DNA of 40,905 nucleotides, from positions 1 through 40,905 of the forward strand of contig CAZJKT010000009.1 in assembly GCA_964547015.1 (NCBI GenBank). Direction: 5' to 3'. Origin of the DNA: JAFGCN01 sp964547015 (GTDB lineage: Archaea > Aenigmatarchaeota > Aenigmatarchaeia > QMZS01). Position 1 is the first letter of the stretch. The number at the start of each line of letters is the position of its first letter. Of the stretch, positions 7,872 to 16,708 are shown piece by piece. The notes under the pieces are model-generated. The model did no database searches. It was not told the DNA's origin and worked only from the letters and a program-made list of their open reading frames with translations. Made by a program: the position numbers and the translations under genes.

Positions 7872-8150
7872 ATGAAAATCCCGAAAGTTCAGCGGAAATA
7901 CTGCAAATACTGCAAAAAATACACTGAGCAAAAGGTAAAAAGGGTGAAAAACAAGCCGAGGCGGACCCTTGCAGTCGGCCAGAGAAGGTATTTAAGGAAA
8001 TTGGAGGGTTATGGGTCATTCCCAAAGAAGAACCCAAAAGGCCGCGGAAAGCCCTCAACAAAGCTGGACCTGAGATATGCCTGCCCTGTTTGCAAGAAAC
8101 AAAACATCATAGGCTCGGGATTTAGGGCTAAAAAGGTTGAGTTTGTGTAA
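7872..8150 (+). CDS. rpl44e: Ribosomal protein L44e (eL42)
   Basis: Archaeal/eukaryotic L44e, a zinc-binding protein near the ribosomal E site. Its knuckles CKYC (residues 11-14) and CPVC (near residue 75) flank a strongly basic middle with the conserved GGxRP-like GKGRG-type region (here KNPKGRGKPSTKLDLRY). The 92-aa length is typical. In many archaea rps27e follows; here it does not, and the next gene is a P-type ATPase on the other strand. Confidence 0.95.
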   Translation: MKIPKVQRKYCKYCKKYTEQKVKRVKNKPRRTLAVGQRRYLRKLEGYGSFPKKNPKGRGKPSTKLDLRYACPVCKKQNIIGSGFRAKKVEFV

Positions 8151-8311
8151 ATTAAGCCATTGTTTTGGATGTTGGTCAGAAAGTTATATAATTTATCTTT
8201 ATTATAAACAATGCCCCTCGACCGATTCGGAGAAGCTAAATCAACTGATACCTATACTCAATAGAACGGAAAATTGCCGAAAAATAATACACCGGGTCGC
8301 AAATCCAAAAC

Positions 8312-10786
8312 TCATTTCCTGTCAAAAAAAACACCGGCCGCATAATATGCCGCCATAACCCCAAAAATTATACTCCATTCAAATATCCCAATCGGAGTAA
8401 GCCTAAACAGTTCCCTTGTAGCCGGAAATGCCAAAAGCGCCACCTGAAGCAGGACAGATGCAACTATAGCCCCAATCAGAAGCTTGTTTTTAAGCCAGCC
8501 CCCGATAGTCTTTATTTTATCAACTTTCTTTACTGAGATTATCCTTATAATCTCATAGAACACAAACGCCATAAAAAGGCTTGTGGTTGCCGCCTCCCAG
8601 CCCGAAGTTCGATTAACTATTAAAAATACTGCCAGCAGCGCGGCAGACATAAGAAGCCCGCCCTTAACCAAGGACATCATAGTCTGCCTGTCAAGAACGC
8701 CACTCTCCTTTTTCCTTGGAGGGCGTCTCATTATATCATCCCTTGGTGGGTCTGACGCAAGCGCAATTGAAGGAAGGCCGTCTGTCACAAGATTAATCCA
8801 AAGTATTTGGGCGGGCAAGAGTAGCGGATTTCTGAAAAAAAGCGTCCCCAGAAAAACAACAATGACCTCCGCTAAATTGCAGGTAAACATGTATCTCAAA
8901 AATTTCCGGATATTGTCAAAAATCGTCCTACCCTCCCTTATTGCCGACCTTATTGTCGCAAAATTGTCATCAAGAAGGATAATGTCGGATACCTCCTTTG
9001 TTACTTCCGTCCCTTTTATCCCCATTGCTATCCCAATGTCCGCCCTCTTTATGGCCAGAGAGTCATTTACCCCATCCCCGGTCATCGCCACAATATGCCC
9101 TTGTTTTTGTAGCGCCTCAAGAATCCTGAGCTTATGCATAGGGCTTGTGCGAGCAAATACATTTATGTCCCTGAGCGCATCCTCAAGACTTTTATCATCC
9201 ATTGAGTCCAATTCTTCTCCGGTTACTGCTACTTTGCTAAAAAGCCCAACCTCCTTTGCAATTGCAAGTGCTGTCTTAGGATTGTCTCCCGTAATCATTA
9301 TTGTCCTTATCCCGGAGTTCCTGCAATCTTCTATCGCCCCCTTAACCTCAGGCCTTGGAGGGTCTGAAAAGGAGACAAGTCCAATCCATATAAGCCCCGA
9401 ATCGTAAGGCTTTGAATTTCCGGGCTTGTACGCAAACCCAAGGACCCGCCTGCCTGAGAGGGCAAACCCATCATTTTTTTGGATAATTTTTTGCCTCATT
9501 TTTTCAGTCAAAGCAACTGCCTTTTTTCCTTCAAGAATTTTTGAGCATTTTTGAAGCAAAACCTCGGGGGCGCCTTTTGAAAAAATTTCTGTTATTCCTT
9601 CACCAGCGCATACCACAATCTGCATCTTGCGGGCGGAATTAAATGGAATCTCGTCAGCCCTTTCATAATTTTGCGCCGGATTGCCCCCAAAAAATTCCTT
9701 TAATGCAACATCATTCTCGTCCCCAACCAAAACCTGCTCTCCGTTTTTTGAAACCGTTTTGGCATCGTTGCACAATATTGCGCATTTTCTAAGAACCTCC
9801 TCCGACTTAGAATTTCCAAAGGCGCCGAGAAAAAATTCCCTAACCTTAAGCCTGCCTTCAGTAAGGGTCCCGGTCTTATCCGTGCAGATAGTATCAACCG
9901 CCCCGATTGATTCAACAACACTAAGCTTTCTGACAAGGGCATTATTTTTTGCCATTGAATTTGCTCCCCGGCTAAGCCCTATTGTAAGCACTGCAGGGAG
10001 GCCTTCAGGGATTGCCGCTACCGCCAGCGAAAGGGCGATTAAAAGAGAAGTCGTCAGGTCTGATGCCCCAAACAGTATATATCTTGCGGCAACCATCAGA
10101 AGAATAATGCCTGCTATAGAATAACATATTTTTCGGCCCAAATCTTTCATCTCAACCTGAAAAGGGGTGAGGCTTTCCTCTATTTCCTGCATCTTCTGGG
10201 CAAGTTTTCCAATCCGGGTATCCATTCCGGTTTTTGTTGTCTGCATAAGAGCCCTCCCGCAAGCAACAGCCGAGCCTGAAAAAAGTTCATCTCCTACATC
10301 TTTTTTAATGTCCCTGCTCTCGCCGGTCAGGATAGACTCATCCGCCTCAATCATCCCCTCAATAATTTTTCCGTCAGCAGGGACTATATCTCCGCCTTCA
10401 AGAACCACAATATCTCCGGGAGCAATCTCAGAAGCGGGAATTTCTTTTTTTACGCCATCCCTTATCACAATTGACTGAGGCTTGGCCATATTCCTTAGGG
10501 CTTCTATTGCTCGCTCTGCCTTATATTCCTGAAAGAACCCCGCAATTCCGCTCGCAAAAACAATTATCAAAATCAGCGCAGTGTCAATATTTCCCGCCTC
10601 GCCCCCATGACCGACAAAAAAGGAAACAATTGCCGCGGCAATAAGAATCAGTATTAGCGGAGAGGTGAACTGGGCAAGAAATATTTTCCAGGGCGGCTCT
10701 TTTTTGGTCCGCTTTATCTCGTTTTTACCGTACTTTTCTAAAAGGTTTTCTGCCTGTTTTTGGCTAAGTCCGTTTTTAGTGGGCAT
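8312..10786 (-). CDS. P-type Ca2+-transporting ATPase (P2A, SERCA-like)
   Basis: An 824-aa cation pump that couples ATP hydrolysis to Ca2+ export across the membrane. It has the N-terminal cation-ATPase domain, TGES (actuator), the phosphorylated Asp in DKTGTLTEG (about residue 303), KGAPE (nucleotide domain), TGDNPKTA and TGDGVND. Ion-site residues match SERCA. PEGLPAV in TM4 supplies the site-II Glu. CNLAEV in TM5 supplies Asn and Glu, where PMCA-type pumps lack the Glu. NLVTDGLP in TM6 supplies Asn, Thr and Asp. FYEI near TM8 may supply the last Glu. All calcium ligands are therefore present, which argues for Ca2+ rather than Na+/K+. I start at ATG 10786 because the open frame upstream begins only with TTG. 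Confidence 0.9.
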   Translation of the reverse strand: MPTKNGLSQKQAENLLEKYGKNEIKRTKKEPPWKIFLAQFTSPLILILIAAAIVSFFVGHGGEAGNIDTALILIIVFASGIAGFFQEYKAERAIEALRNMAKPQSIVIRDGVKKEIPASEIAPGDIVVLEGGDIVPADGKIIEGMIEADESILTGESRDIKKDVGDELFSGSAVACGRALMQTTKTGMDTRIGKLAQKMQEIEESLTPFQVEMKDLGRKICYSIAGIILLMVAARYILFGASDLTTSLLIALSLAVAAIPEGLPAVLTIGLSRGANSMAKNNALVRKLSVVESIGAVDTICTDKTGTLTEGRLKVREFFLGAFGNSKSEEVLRKCAILCNDAKTVSKNGEQVLVGDENDVALKEFFGGNPAQNYERADEIPFNSARKMQIVVCAGEGITEIFSKGAPEVLLQKCSKILEGKKAVALTEKMRQKIIQKNDGFALSGRRVLGFAYKPGNSKPYDSGLIWIGLVSFSDPPRPEVKGAIEDCRNSGIRTIMITGDNPKTALAIAKEVGLFSKVAVTGEELDSMDDKSLEDALRDINVFARTSPMHKLRILEALQKQGHIVAMTGDGVNDSLAIKRADIGIAMGIKGTEVTKEVSDIILLDDNFATIRSAIREGRTIFDNIRKFLRYMFTCNLAEVIVVFLGTLFFRNPLLLPAQILWINLVTDGLPSIALASDPPRDDIMRRPPRKKESGVLDRQTMMSLVKGGLLMSAALLAVFLIVNRTSGWEAATTSLFMAFVFYEIIRIISVKKVDKIKTIGGWLKNKLLIGAIVASVLLQVALLAFPATRELFRLTPIGIFEWSIIFGVMAAYYAAGVFFDRK

Positions 10787-11208
10787 AATATTAAAAGACA
10801 AAAACTGATTTATCCCGCTTTTAACGATAAAAATTGGATAAAATAATCAATAATAACTCAAGGATCGGAATATTTAATAATTTCATTCTCAAGCTGCCTG
10901 AATATTTGTGGTTTGCATTTTAAAGTTCTTGAAAAACCTTGGAGAATTAAATGCAGTTTACAGTTAAATCCAAATACCCTTGAGGAAGATAAAGATTCCT
11001 TTCCTTTGCATCTTTGAAGTGCTGTATTAAAAAAGCAAAATTATCAGAATCTGCCTGAATATATCCGCCAGACATTCCTAAACTTTTATTATCAAAATAA
11101 TCCCATTAGGAATTAAAAATATATACCTCATCTGAATTTCAGTAAATTGATTAATATTGTAGCCTGAATTATACCTAACAAATTTCTGATTTCAAGAAAT
11201 TATATCCG
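10787..11208. other. 422-bp gap between two leftward genes; possible gene remnant
   Basis: No full gene is visible. The leftward strand holds a short coding-like frame at 10947-11075. Just upstream, in another frame, is a second protein-like stretch (about 11080-11175, including FTEIQMRYIFLIP). Read together they look like one small gene broken by a +1 frameshift. The rest is AT-rich and featureless. Confidence 0.35.
10947..11075 (-). pseudogene. Short coding-like frame, possible remnant (42 aa)
   Basis: ATG to stop gives a 42-residue peptide with a balanced, protein-like composition (SGGYIQADSDNFAFLIQHF, then KDAKERNLYLPQGYLDL). The frame stays open for ten further codons upstream of the ATG (WDYFDNKSLG). 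No family is recognised. It could be a genuine small protein or the 3' part of a decayed gene. Support is weak. Confidence 0.3.
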
Positions 11209-12411
11209 CTATAAAGTACATTCAAGTATATCCATAAATTTTTTTCGGAATACCCGTATCCCATTTGGAACCTCTTCGCATACCTTGCAGTGCTCGTTTC
11301 CGTTTTCATATATTTGCGCGGAAGCGCAGCCATCAAGTTCTACTGCATTATGGCACCCCAAGATATTCATTACATCGATAAGCATTTTTGGGTCTATAGA
11401 CATTATAGCCCTATTTTTCGCGGTTGCGTAAAATACAATATTGCCATTTTCTTTCAGGCATACCGCAGATCTCGGAACAACGGCATTTCCCTTAGGATAG
11501 GATTCCTTAAATTCTTTATCGTTTATATTGACCGGATTGCCATCTTTTATTAAAAATCTAACTCCCTTCATGAGATGAACTATATCTTTTCCGTATTGTT
11601 CAAGAATATTTTCTGTATAATCCATTGCAATACTTCCATTTTTAAGAAATACCAATGAAGGTTTACCCTTTGTGGTCTTGCTTATTTCTTCCCCATAAAT
11701 CATAATTGAGTCCATTCCTCCATTGTCTCTTCCAAAAAAGTTTCCATTTATTCCAGCAAGAGCCCCTTGCGCCTCTACCAGTTCCTTGATAGATACATAA
11801 TCTTTTCCTATATCATAAAGTGTTGCAGGCCTTATCTCAAAAAATGTTGGGTCTATCTCTACAGCAACTGAGGTTATATATTTGACACCATAGGACACCT
11901 TTAAGCCAGATTCTGAATATTCGCCAATATAGTCTATTGAAGAGACTTCTATCTCTTCGGAATTCAGCTCGTTATCTTCAGCCTTTGTGGATTCACCCAT
12001 CACACTTCTCGCTATATCTCTTGAGGTACCGCCTGCATTATCAGAAACAAAAATATATAACTCTCTGTCACTTCCGGCAAAATTCCCGTAGATTGATAAC
12101 ACCAACTTGCCTGCTGAAACTTCAAGAGATACCAAACAATCCTTTAGTCCTGGAGGGAGATATTCTGACTCAAGTATCCTATTATTTATCCCGAAAGCAA
12201 ATTTCAGGATAGAAAAAAACAGACCTGATTTTTCATCGTCCTGCTGTTCAAACAAGGGCTCTATATCCAAGGACTCTGATTCTTTTTCCAATATATCTAT
12301 TTCCTTTAAGATTTCATTTGCCTCGGGAATTATGCGGAGCCTTAATTCTTTAGCTATTTTATACTTGTCGGTATTTTCAAGTTGGCCTTTATTCTCAAGA
12401 ATATTATCCAT
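11209..12411 (-). CDS. Phosphodiester glycosidase-family protein (NAGPA/DUF2233)
   Basis: A 400-aa protein. Its C-terminal half (residues about 160-395) carries hallmarks of the NAGPA/DUF2233 fold: ALAGINGNFFGRDNGG (substrate loop), PRSAVCLKENGNIVFYA, and near the end MNILGCHNAVELDGCASAQI, where the family places its catalytic Asp/Gly-rich motif. Members remove GlcNAc from phosphodiester-linked glycans or act on cell-surface polymers. Unlike most relatives, no signal peptide is visible: the N-terminus is a Glu-rich helical region (about 60 residues). It may act in the cytoplasm or be exported by another route. The neighbouring genes downstream of it in the window encode secreted proteins, which makes a surface role plausible but unproven. 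Confidence 0.75.
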   Translation of the reverse strand: MDNILENKGQLENTDKYKIAKELRLRIIPEANEILKEIDILEKESESLDIEPLFEQQDDEKSGLFFSILKFAFGINNRILESEYLPPGLKDCLVSLEVSAGKLVLSIYGNFAGSDRELYIFVSDNAGGTSRDIARSVMGESTKAEDNELNSEEIEVSSIDYIGEYSESGLKVSYGVKYITSVAVEIDPTFFEIRPATLYDIGKDYVSIKELVEAQGALAGINGNFFGRDNGGMDSIMIYGEEISKTTKGKPSLVFLKNGSIAMDYTENILEQYGKDIVHLMKGVRFLIKDGNPVNINDKEFKESYPKGNAVVPRSAVCLKENGNIVFYATAKNRAIMSIDPKMLIDVMNILGCHNAVELDGCASAQIYENGNEHCKVCEEVPNGIRVFRKKFMDILECTL

Positions 12412-12559
12412 AACAGATATCCCCGCATTTAGTTGGTCCTCATAGTCTCTGTTTCTTAAAATGATGATGGCGCTTGCCCGGTCAAGTTGAGATTTGCGGC
12501 ACTTCTTGCAGGGAAAAGCCCTGAAAGCGCCCCTAAAAAGAATAAAGATCTGTTTGGCT
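12412..12559. other. Non-coding gap, no assignable feature
   Basis: A 148-bp gap between two leftward genes. On the plus strand ATGATGA (12462-12468) and CTGA (about 12518) have box C and box D spelling at C/D-sRNA spacing. No convincing internal D'/C' pair or promoter is seen, so I do not call an RNA. Confidence 0.4.
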
Positions 12560-13090
12560 CTATCTCTTACTTGGGGGCCTTTTAGTAAATAGAACCGCCA
12601 ATATTACCAGAAATAAGGCCGCTAATATAATAACAATTGCCTGATTGTTTTTTTCTGCCTTATTTTTAGGCGAGATTTTGGGAGCCTCAATAAGGGACCC
12701 TTCATCCGTCACTTTGTCAGAATACTCTGTAAAAGAAATGCGCGGGTTTTGGGATGCAAGAACTGAGGCCTCCTCCTCAATCCCGTCAGGAAGTTTGCAT
12801 ATTAAGCAGGAACCTCCGTAAAAGCCGGGGCATCTTGTTTCATTTGCCAGATACTGCCCAAGATTATTTGCGCTGCAGTATGACATCTCCGCTCCGGACT
12901 GCCCTCTTAAAAACTCTCCTGCTTCAGAATATGTGCCGTCAGGAAATTGGCAGATCCCTATTTCACCCTCAGGAAGATAATCCACCACATAATTGTATCC
13001 CATATCTGCACAATAAACTGCGGATGGATTGGGTGTGGCTGATGCCAAAGAAATGAGTAACATTATCAAAAGAGCTGTCCTTTTATTCAT
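12560..13090 (-). CDS. Secreted, C-terminally anchored DUF333 protein
   Basis: A 176-aa protein with an N-terminal signal peptide (LLIMLLISLASA, residues 6-17), then a DUF333 domain: NPSAVYCADMGYNYVV, GICQFPDGTYSEAGEFLRG, with cysteines conserved in this small disulfide-rich family. A second Cys-rich unit (MSYCSANNLGQYLANETRC to CLICKLPDG) looks like a partial repeat. A transmembrane helix (AIVIILAALFLVILAVLF) and a basic tail end the protein, so it stays on the outer face of the membrane. It overlaps the protease gene upstream by ATGA (TGA stop and ATG start share bases), indicating translational coupling. It could be a partner, substrate or inhibitor of that protease (inference). Confidence 0.75.
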   Translation of the reverse strand: MNKRTALLIMLLISLASATPNPSAVYCADMGYNYVVDYLPEGEIGICQFPDGTYSEAGEFLRGQSGAEMSYCSANNLGQYLANETRCPGFYGGSCLICKLPDGIEEEASVLASQNPRISFTEYSDKVTDEGSLIEAPKISPKNKAEKNNQAIVIILAALFLVILAVLFTKRPPSKR

Positions 13091-15204
13091 ATTTTATGCA
13101 CCCCCTCAACATAATAAGCTTCTCTTTTGCCTATATCACATTCTCCGTAATTTATAAAGAAGTAACCTTTTTTAAGATAATCTTCGCTGGAGGTGTCTAT
13201 ACCCCAACTATTCTTTAATATCCAAATAGATTCATAGCAATTTTCATCATGTTCTTTATATCCCAAAAGAACGACGTCATGTGAGCCTCTGCATTCCTCA
13301 TAATTATCACAAGAGAAGTCCCATTTTTCGATATAAGATTGGGAGTATCTATATGTTGTGGTCATTGTAACCGCAAGAGGACCATTTTTTATAAGGGTGA
13401 GTTTCAGGTCATCTGTCGGGCTTACCTCGGAAACTACATCTATCCCCCAAAGATTTTCGTCCCACCCCCCCAACTTAGAATTACAGGATGTTCTTGAGCA
13501 CGGACTTTCAGGGCATTTGCTTGAATCACAGCCATACTCTAGATATTCTGGGCAATAATATATTTCCTCATACAATCCCCCGTCCTCCGCAATGATAAGT
13601 TGCCGATATTCCATTTTATCCTTTAGGGGCTTTTCCGGGAAGTTACATTTCAAATTGCCAGAATTATAGGCAAAGTACCTTTCTTCAGTAACTCCCGAGT
13701 CTTTTATGAAGTTTAAAGTCTGGTCAGACCAGCCACCAAAGCATCCGTAATTACTTTCGTCGCAAGAAACTAGATGCTGCTCTGACAAGTCAAGCTTAAT
13801 TGTAGGGTTTCCCTGCTCTATGCTGTATACTGATTCTATTGCGCCAAGCGTCGCAAATGCCCAGCATGAGTCGCAAATCCCTTGATCTTTTATGGGGGTC
13901 ATCCAATCTAAACCATATGCATACTTCCAAGAAAATTCTTCCGGAAGGCTTTTTTCCCACCCTTTGACAAATACCCTAAATCCTCCGGGTTCCGTATAAC
14001 TAGAGAGACCCCTTTGATCAATAATTTTAGTATAAATATAATAGAGACCATTATCTCCAAAATTGAAAGGTATTTCCCAAGACTTTGAGCAGGTGGCTTT
14101 AGAGCACCTGTAGTTTTCAGAAAATTCCTCGTTGCCTTTATTATTAACAACCTTAATCTGAATAGAATCCAGAGGATATCCTGACCTGCTTTGGGCATCG
14201 ACTTTAAAACTTACCTTTTCGCCATCTTCTGCATATATTCGCCCATATTCCGAATCTTTAGATGCCGTCAACTCTCCAAAAGGATTTATACTTGTCGACA
14301 TAACATTAACAAACGGCTCGCTTGTCTCTAAAAGCTCCGACAAGGGAACAAGCAGCATATTATTGTTCTCATCTGACTCTTTAACCCTATTTTCAGGATC
14401 CGCCTCTGCAATAATCAGGAAAGACGAAAGTTCGCTAAAGCTGCTTACCGAGAGGACACTAAAATCAGGACGGCATTTGAGAGCCCAGGACTGTCCCGGA
14501 AAAAGGCAGAAATTGCTTGAAGCCCTGCAAATCTCTTCTCCACTGAAATCAGTTAATGAAGCTTCAATCAGGCAGGTTTCCTTGTCCCCTACATTCTTGA
14601 GCTCAATTTCGATCAGGGAATTTTCTTCGTAAAATCCACCCCTTCCAACGCCAACCCTACCTATAATCAAATCCGGCAGACCCGAATATTTTTCTGCCTC
14701 AATACAGCACCTCACGCTACCAAAATACTTGGATGCCCCAGCTACATCAATCTCGTCATCTTTGCACTTAAGTATCCTTATATTTCCCATGCACCCCCTC
14801 ATTTGGTGAAATTCCCTTGAGTCAACAGACCATTCGCCTGAATAGATATAGGACTGTTCTTTTCCGGGAGGTATATATTCCAAATCAAATATAAGCCTGT
14901 GCTCGCCATCTGCATAGAAACCAAAATGGTCGAGGTTGCAGGAGATTGTCTTTGTTCCCTGCGGCTCAATTGTTATCTCAAGCCCTTCGGGATATCCACA
15001 TGATTTAGTTACTGCAAGCCTCGTGCTTTTGGGGGTTTTGAGATAGAACTTTATGTTTCCTTTTACTTCCTCTTCAAACGGGTTTTTAAGGTCAAAATAT
15101 GCGTGTATGTGGTTGAATTTTTCCTCAGACATTGCAGGCGGAAAAGACAATAGGATAATCCCAACCAATGCCAGGTATGCCAAAAACCGGGGATTTTTAG
15201 GCAT
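13087..15204 (-). CDS. Secreted papain-family (C1) cysteine protease with N-terminal Ig-like domains
   Basis: A 705-aa exported protease. The signal segment is LAYLALVGIILLSFPPAMS. Residues about 30-400 form beta-rich modules (CARDB/Ig-like, e.g. EIELKNVGDKETCLIEASLT). The C-terminal roughly 285 residues are a peptidase C1 domain. The oxyanion Gln and catalytic Cys lie in PIKDQGICDSCWAF, SEQHLVSCD and GCFGGW give conserved disulfides, GSHDVVLLGY gives the catalytic His, and WILKNSWG gives the Asn. A Cys-rich insertion (CPEYLEYGCDSSKC...) interrupts the domain before the His. No classical inhibitory propeptide is seen. The start is ATG 15204, overlapping the upstream stop as TAATG; a longer frame exists but lacks an argument for use. 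Middle gene of a coupled three-gene operon. Confidence 0.88.
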   Translation of the reverse strand: MPKNPRFLAYLALVGIILLSFPPAMSEEKFNHIHAYFDLKNPFEEEVKGNIKFYLKTPKSTRLAVTKSCGYPEGLEITIEPQGTKTISCNLDHFGFYADGEHRLIFDLEYIPPGKEQSYIYSGEWSVDSREFHQMRGCMGNIRILKCKDDEIDVAGASKYFGSVRCCIEAEKYSGLPDLIIGRVGVGRGGFYEENSLIEIELKNVGDKETCLIEASLTDFSGEEICRASSNFCLFPGQSWALKCRPDFSVLSVSSFSELSSFLIIAEADPENRVKESDENNNMLLVPLSELLETSEPFVNVMSTSINPFGELTASKDSEYGRIYAEDGEKVSFKVDAQSRSGYPLDSIQIKVVNNKGNEEFSENYRCSKATCSKSWEIPFNFGDNGLYYIYTKIIDQRGLSSYTEPGGFRVFVKGWEKSLPEEFSWKYAYGLDWMTPIKDQGICDSCWAFATLGAIESVYSIEQGNPTIKLDLSEQHLVSCDESNYGCFGGWSDQTLNFIKDSGVTEERYFAYNSGNLKCNFPEKPLKDKMEYRQLIIAEDGGLYEEIYYCPEYLEYGCDSSKCPESPCSRTSCNSKLGGWDENLWGIDVVSEVSPTDDLKLTLIKNGPLAVTMTTTYRYSQSYIEKWDFSCDNYEECRGSHDVVLLGYKEHDENCYESIWILKNSWGIDTSSEDYLKKGYFFINYGECDIGKREAYYVEGVHKI

Positions 15205-15698
15205 TATGTAACCACCCCTCCGCTTCCGGATACATAAACCGTCCTTTGGCACTCTAACCTGCCTTCGCTGTTTTTGGCGCAACCCCAGCCCTCCTTTGTT
15301 AAAGGAGTTATGCAGTCCTCATCAATCTCGCAGGGGCTTCCTTCATAGACCTTTTTTTCGCATCCTTGGCATGACCACCTGCACTGCTGGGCGGTCATAC
15401 TGGGGTTATTGTAGTATTTTCGGCAGACATATAAAAAGTCTTTTGGCTCTCCCTCCTCAGTAAATGAAGTCATGATTTGGGCTACACCCTCAGCGCTGCA
15501 CTGGTAGCTTGACTTTAACTGGGAGCATCCTTCCCTATAAGCTTTTGCCAAATCCGCGTATTCCATTTGTCCTGAGGACTTTCCAAGAAACATTGCAAGC
15601 ATCAATAGGACGAATATTGCTAAAGCTATTATAATTACGGAGTTTACCGGGAGGGCAATGCCTTTAGGATTATTTTTTATGGGCAGAAAGGTTTGCAT
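15204..15698 (-). CDS. Archaeal type IV pilin-like exported protein
   Basis: A 164-aa protein. The N-terminus has a class III signal: a short basic segment ending in PKG, then ALPVNSVIIIALAIFVLLML, the hydrophobic helix that would be left after preflagellin/pilin peptidase cleavage after Lys-Gly. The ectodomain is Cys-rich (about 11 Cys: CSQL, YQCSAEG, YVCRKYY, CRWSCQGCEKK, CEIDEDC, CAKN, LECQR), unusual for archaeal pilins and implying disulfides. It is the first gene of the operon with the C1 protease (TAATG overlap). I infer an accessory surface or pilin-like protein. The start ATG at 15698 gives the expected short leader. Confidence 0.7.
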   Translation of the reverse strand: MQTFLPIKNNPKGIALPVNSVIIIALAIFVLLMLAMFLGKSSGQMEYADLAKAYREGCSQLKSSYQCSAEGVAQIMTSFTEEGEPKDFLYVCRKYYNNPSMTAQQCRWSCQGCEKKVYEGSPCEIDEDCITPLTKEGWGCAKNSEGRLECQRTVYVSGSGGVVT

Positions 15699-15756
15699 AA
15701 TATATACTGCACAATCTTTAATTGCTATTTCTGCTTATTTATTACCGACCAACCAC

Positions 15757-16638
15757 TTATTTTTTCAGCCTGACCTCATAGCTTCGGCCTTTCTTTTTTC
15801 GCTCAATTATCCCTCTCTCCTCGAGATTTTTTGCAATTCGGCTTACATGAGCTTTGGAGAACCCGGTGTCCCTGCATATTTTCCTCTGGCTTATTTTATC
15901 CTCTTTTAGGAGCGCGTCCAAAATCTTCCTCTCGTCCTTATTTAATTGGTACTCCTTAAGGGCGGGCTTTCTTCTGTAATAAACAAATATGATAACCATA
16001 AGCGCAAATACCGCAAATGCAACTGCCCATCCCAGCCTGCCAAAAGGGTTTTGCGGCCCGAAAGCCTGCTCATAGGTAACAGAAAAGGAAAATATATCTC
16101 CAAGAGAGGGTTTGCGCTCCCATGTTAGAGTTATTCTTCTGCCATCAGTCCCCCTAATTGCATTGTCGGGGTTGTAGGACATCAGCCCAACTTCATCCAG
16201 CCCCTCTTCGGCAATTATATATCCCGGAGGCAAAGTAACAGTCAGGCGAAACATATCTGTCGGTGTTGAGAATATATACCTGCCCGAAAGCATGAAATAG
16301 TCCTGCTTTTGCTGAATGTTTCCGGAATAATCATAATGCAACTCAATTTTTGAGGCATTGATGTTTGAGCATATTACCTGGCTTCCTAAAACCTCCCTGC
16401 CCAATTCGCAGTCAATCGGCGCCCCGTCCCCAAAAATACTTAATGCCGAAACAGGATATAAAAAATAATAGTTGAAGCTGTCCACACTTTCAGGAAACAC
16501 AAGCTCAATAACTTCAGATACCTTCTGGTTTTGCAAAACCTCAATATCTACATTATACTCTATATATTTTATAGGCCCCGCCCCAAATACAGGCGAAACA
16601 GCCAATATAATCGCTAAAAAAACAAGGAGCCGTGCCAT
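15757..16638 (-). CDS. Membrane-spanning winged-helix regulator with extracytoplasmic sensor-like domain
   Basis: A 293-aa protein with a signal peptide (LLVFLAIILAVSPVFGA), a beta-rich external domain (residues about 20-200), a transmembrane helix (LGWAVAFAVFALMVIIFVYY) and a cytoplasmic winged helix-turn-helix (residues about 228-290: LNKDERKILDALLKEDKIS, RKICRDTGFSKAHVSRI, ERGIIERKKKGRSYEV). This is a one-component membrane regulator layout known in archaea. It is transcribed in the same direction as, and 58 bp upstream of, the pilin-like/protease/DUF333 operon, so it is likely to control or be part of that surface system. Ligand and target are unknown. Confidence 0.8.
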   Translation of the reverse strand: MARLLVFLAIILAVSPVFGAGPIKYIEYNVDIEVLQNQKVSEVIELVFPESVDSFNYYFLYPVSALSIFGDGAPIDCELGREVLGSQVICSNINASKIELHYDYSGNIQQKQDYFMLSGRYIFSTPTDMFRLTVTLPPGYIIAEEGLDEVGLMSYNPDNAIRGTDGRRITLTWERKPSLGDIFSFSVTYEQAFGPQNPFGRLGWAVAFAVFALMVIIFVYYRRKPALKEYQLNKDERKILDALLKEDKISQRKICRDTGFSKAHVSRIAKNLEERGIIERKKKGRSYEVRLKK

Positions 16639-16708
16639 AAGTCTAGTTAAAAAATCCTATTATTAAGGAAGAGCATTACAAAAATTATACAAAACCATTA
16701 CGGGGGAG

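Noticed and set aside
8137..8358. 73-codon frame after L44e
   Set aside because: It overlaps both L44e and the ATPase, and has no Shine-Dalgarno or recognisable domain. A TATA-like TTATATAA near 8183 hints at an RNA, but nothing specific is seen.
8583..9407. 274-codon open frame antisense to the Ca2+ ATPase
   Set aside because: It lies wholly within a well-supported ATPase gene on the other strand, is Ser/Ile-rich without motifs, and is a codon-bias shadow.
12462..12521. Possible C/D box sRNA (ATGATGA ... CTGA)
   Set aside because: Outer boxes fit, but no convincing internal D'/C' pair, promoter or guide match was found by eye.
13087..15282. Longer start for the C1 protease (26 extra residues)
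   Set aside because: The extra part is very basic, runs into the upstream gene, and hides the signal peptide. ATG 15204 with TAATG overlap fits better.
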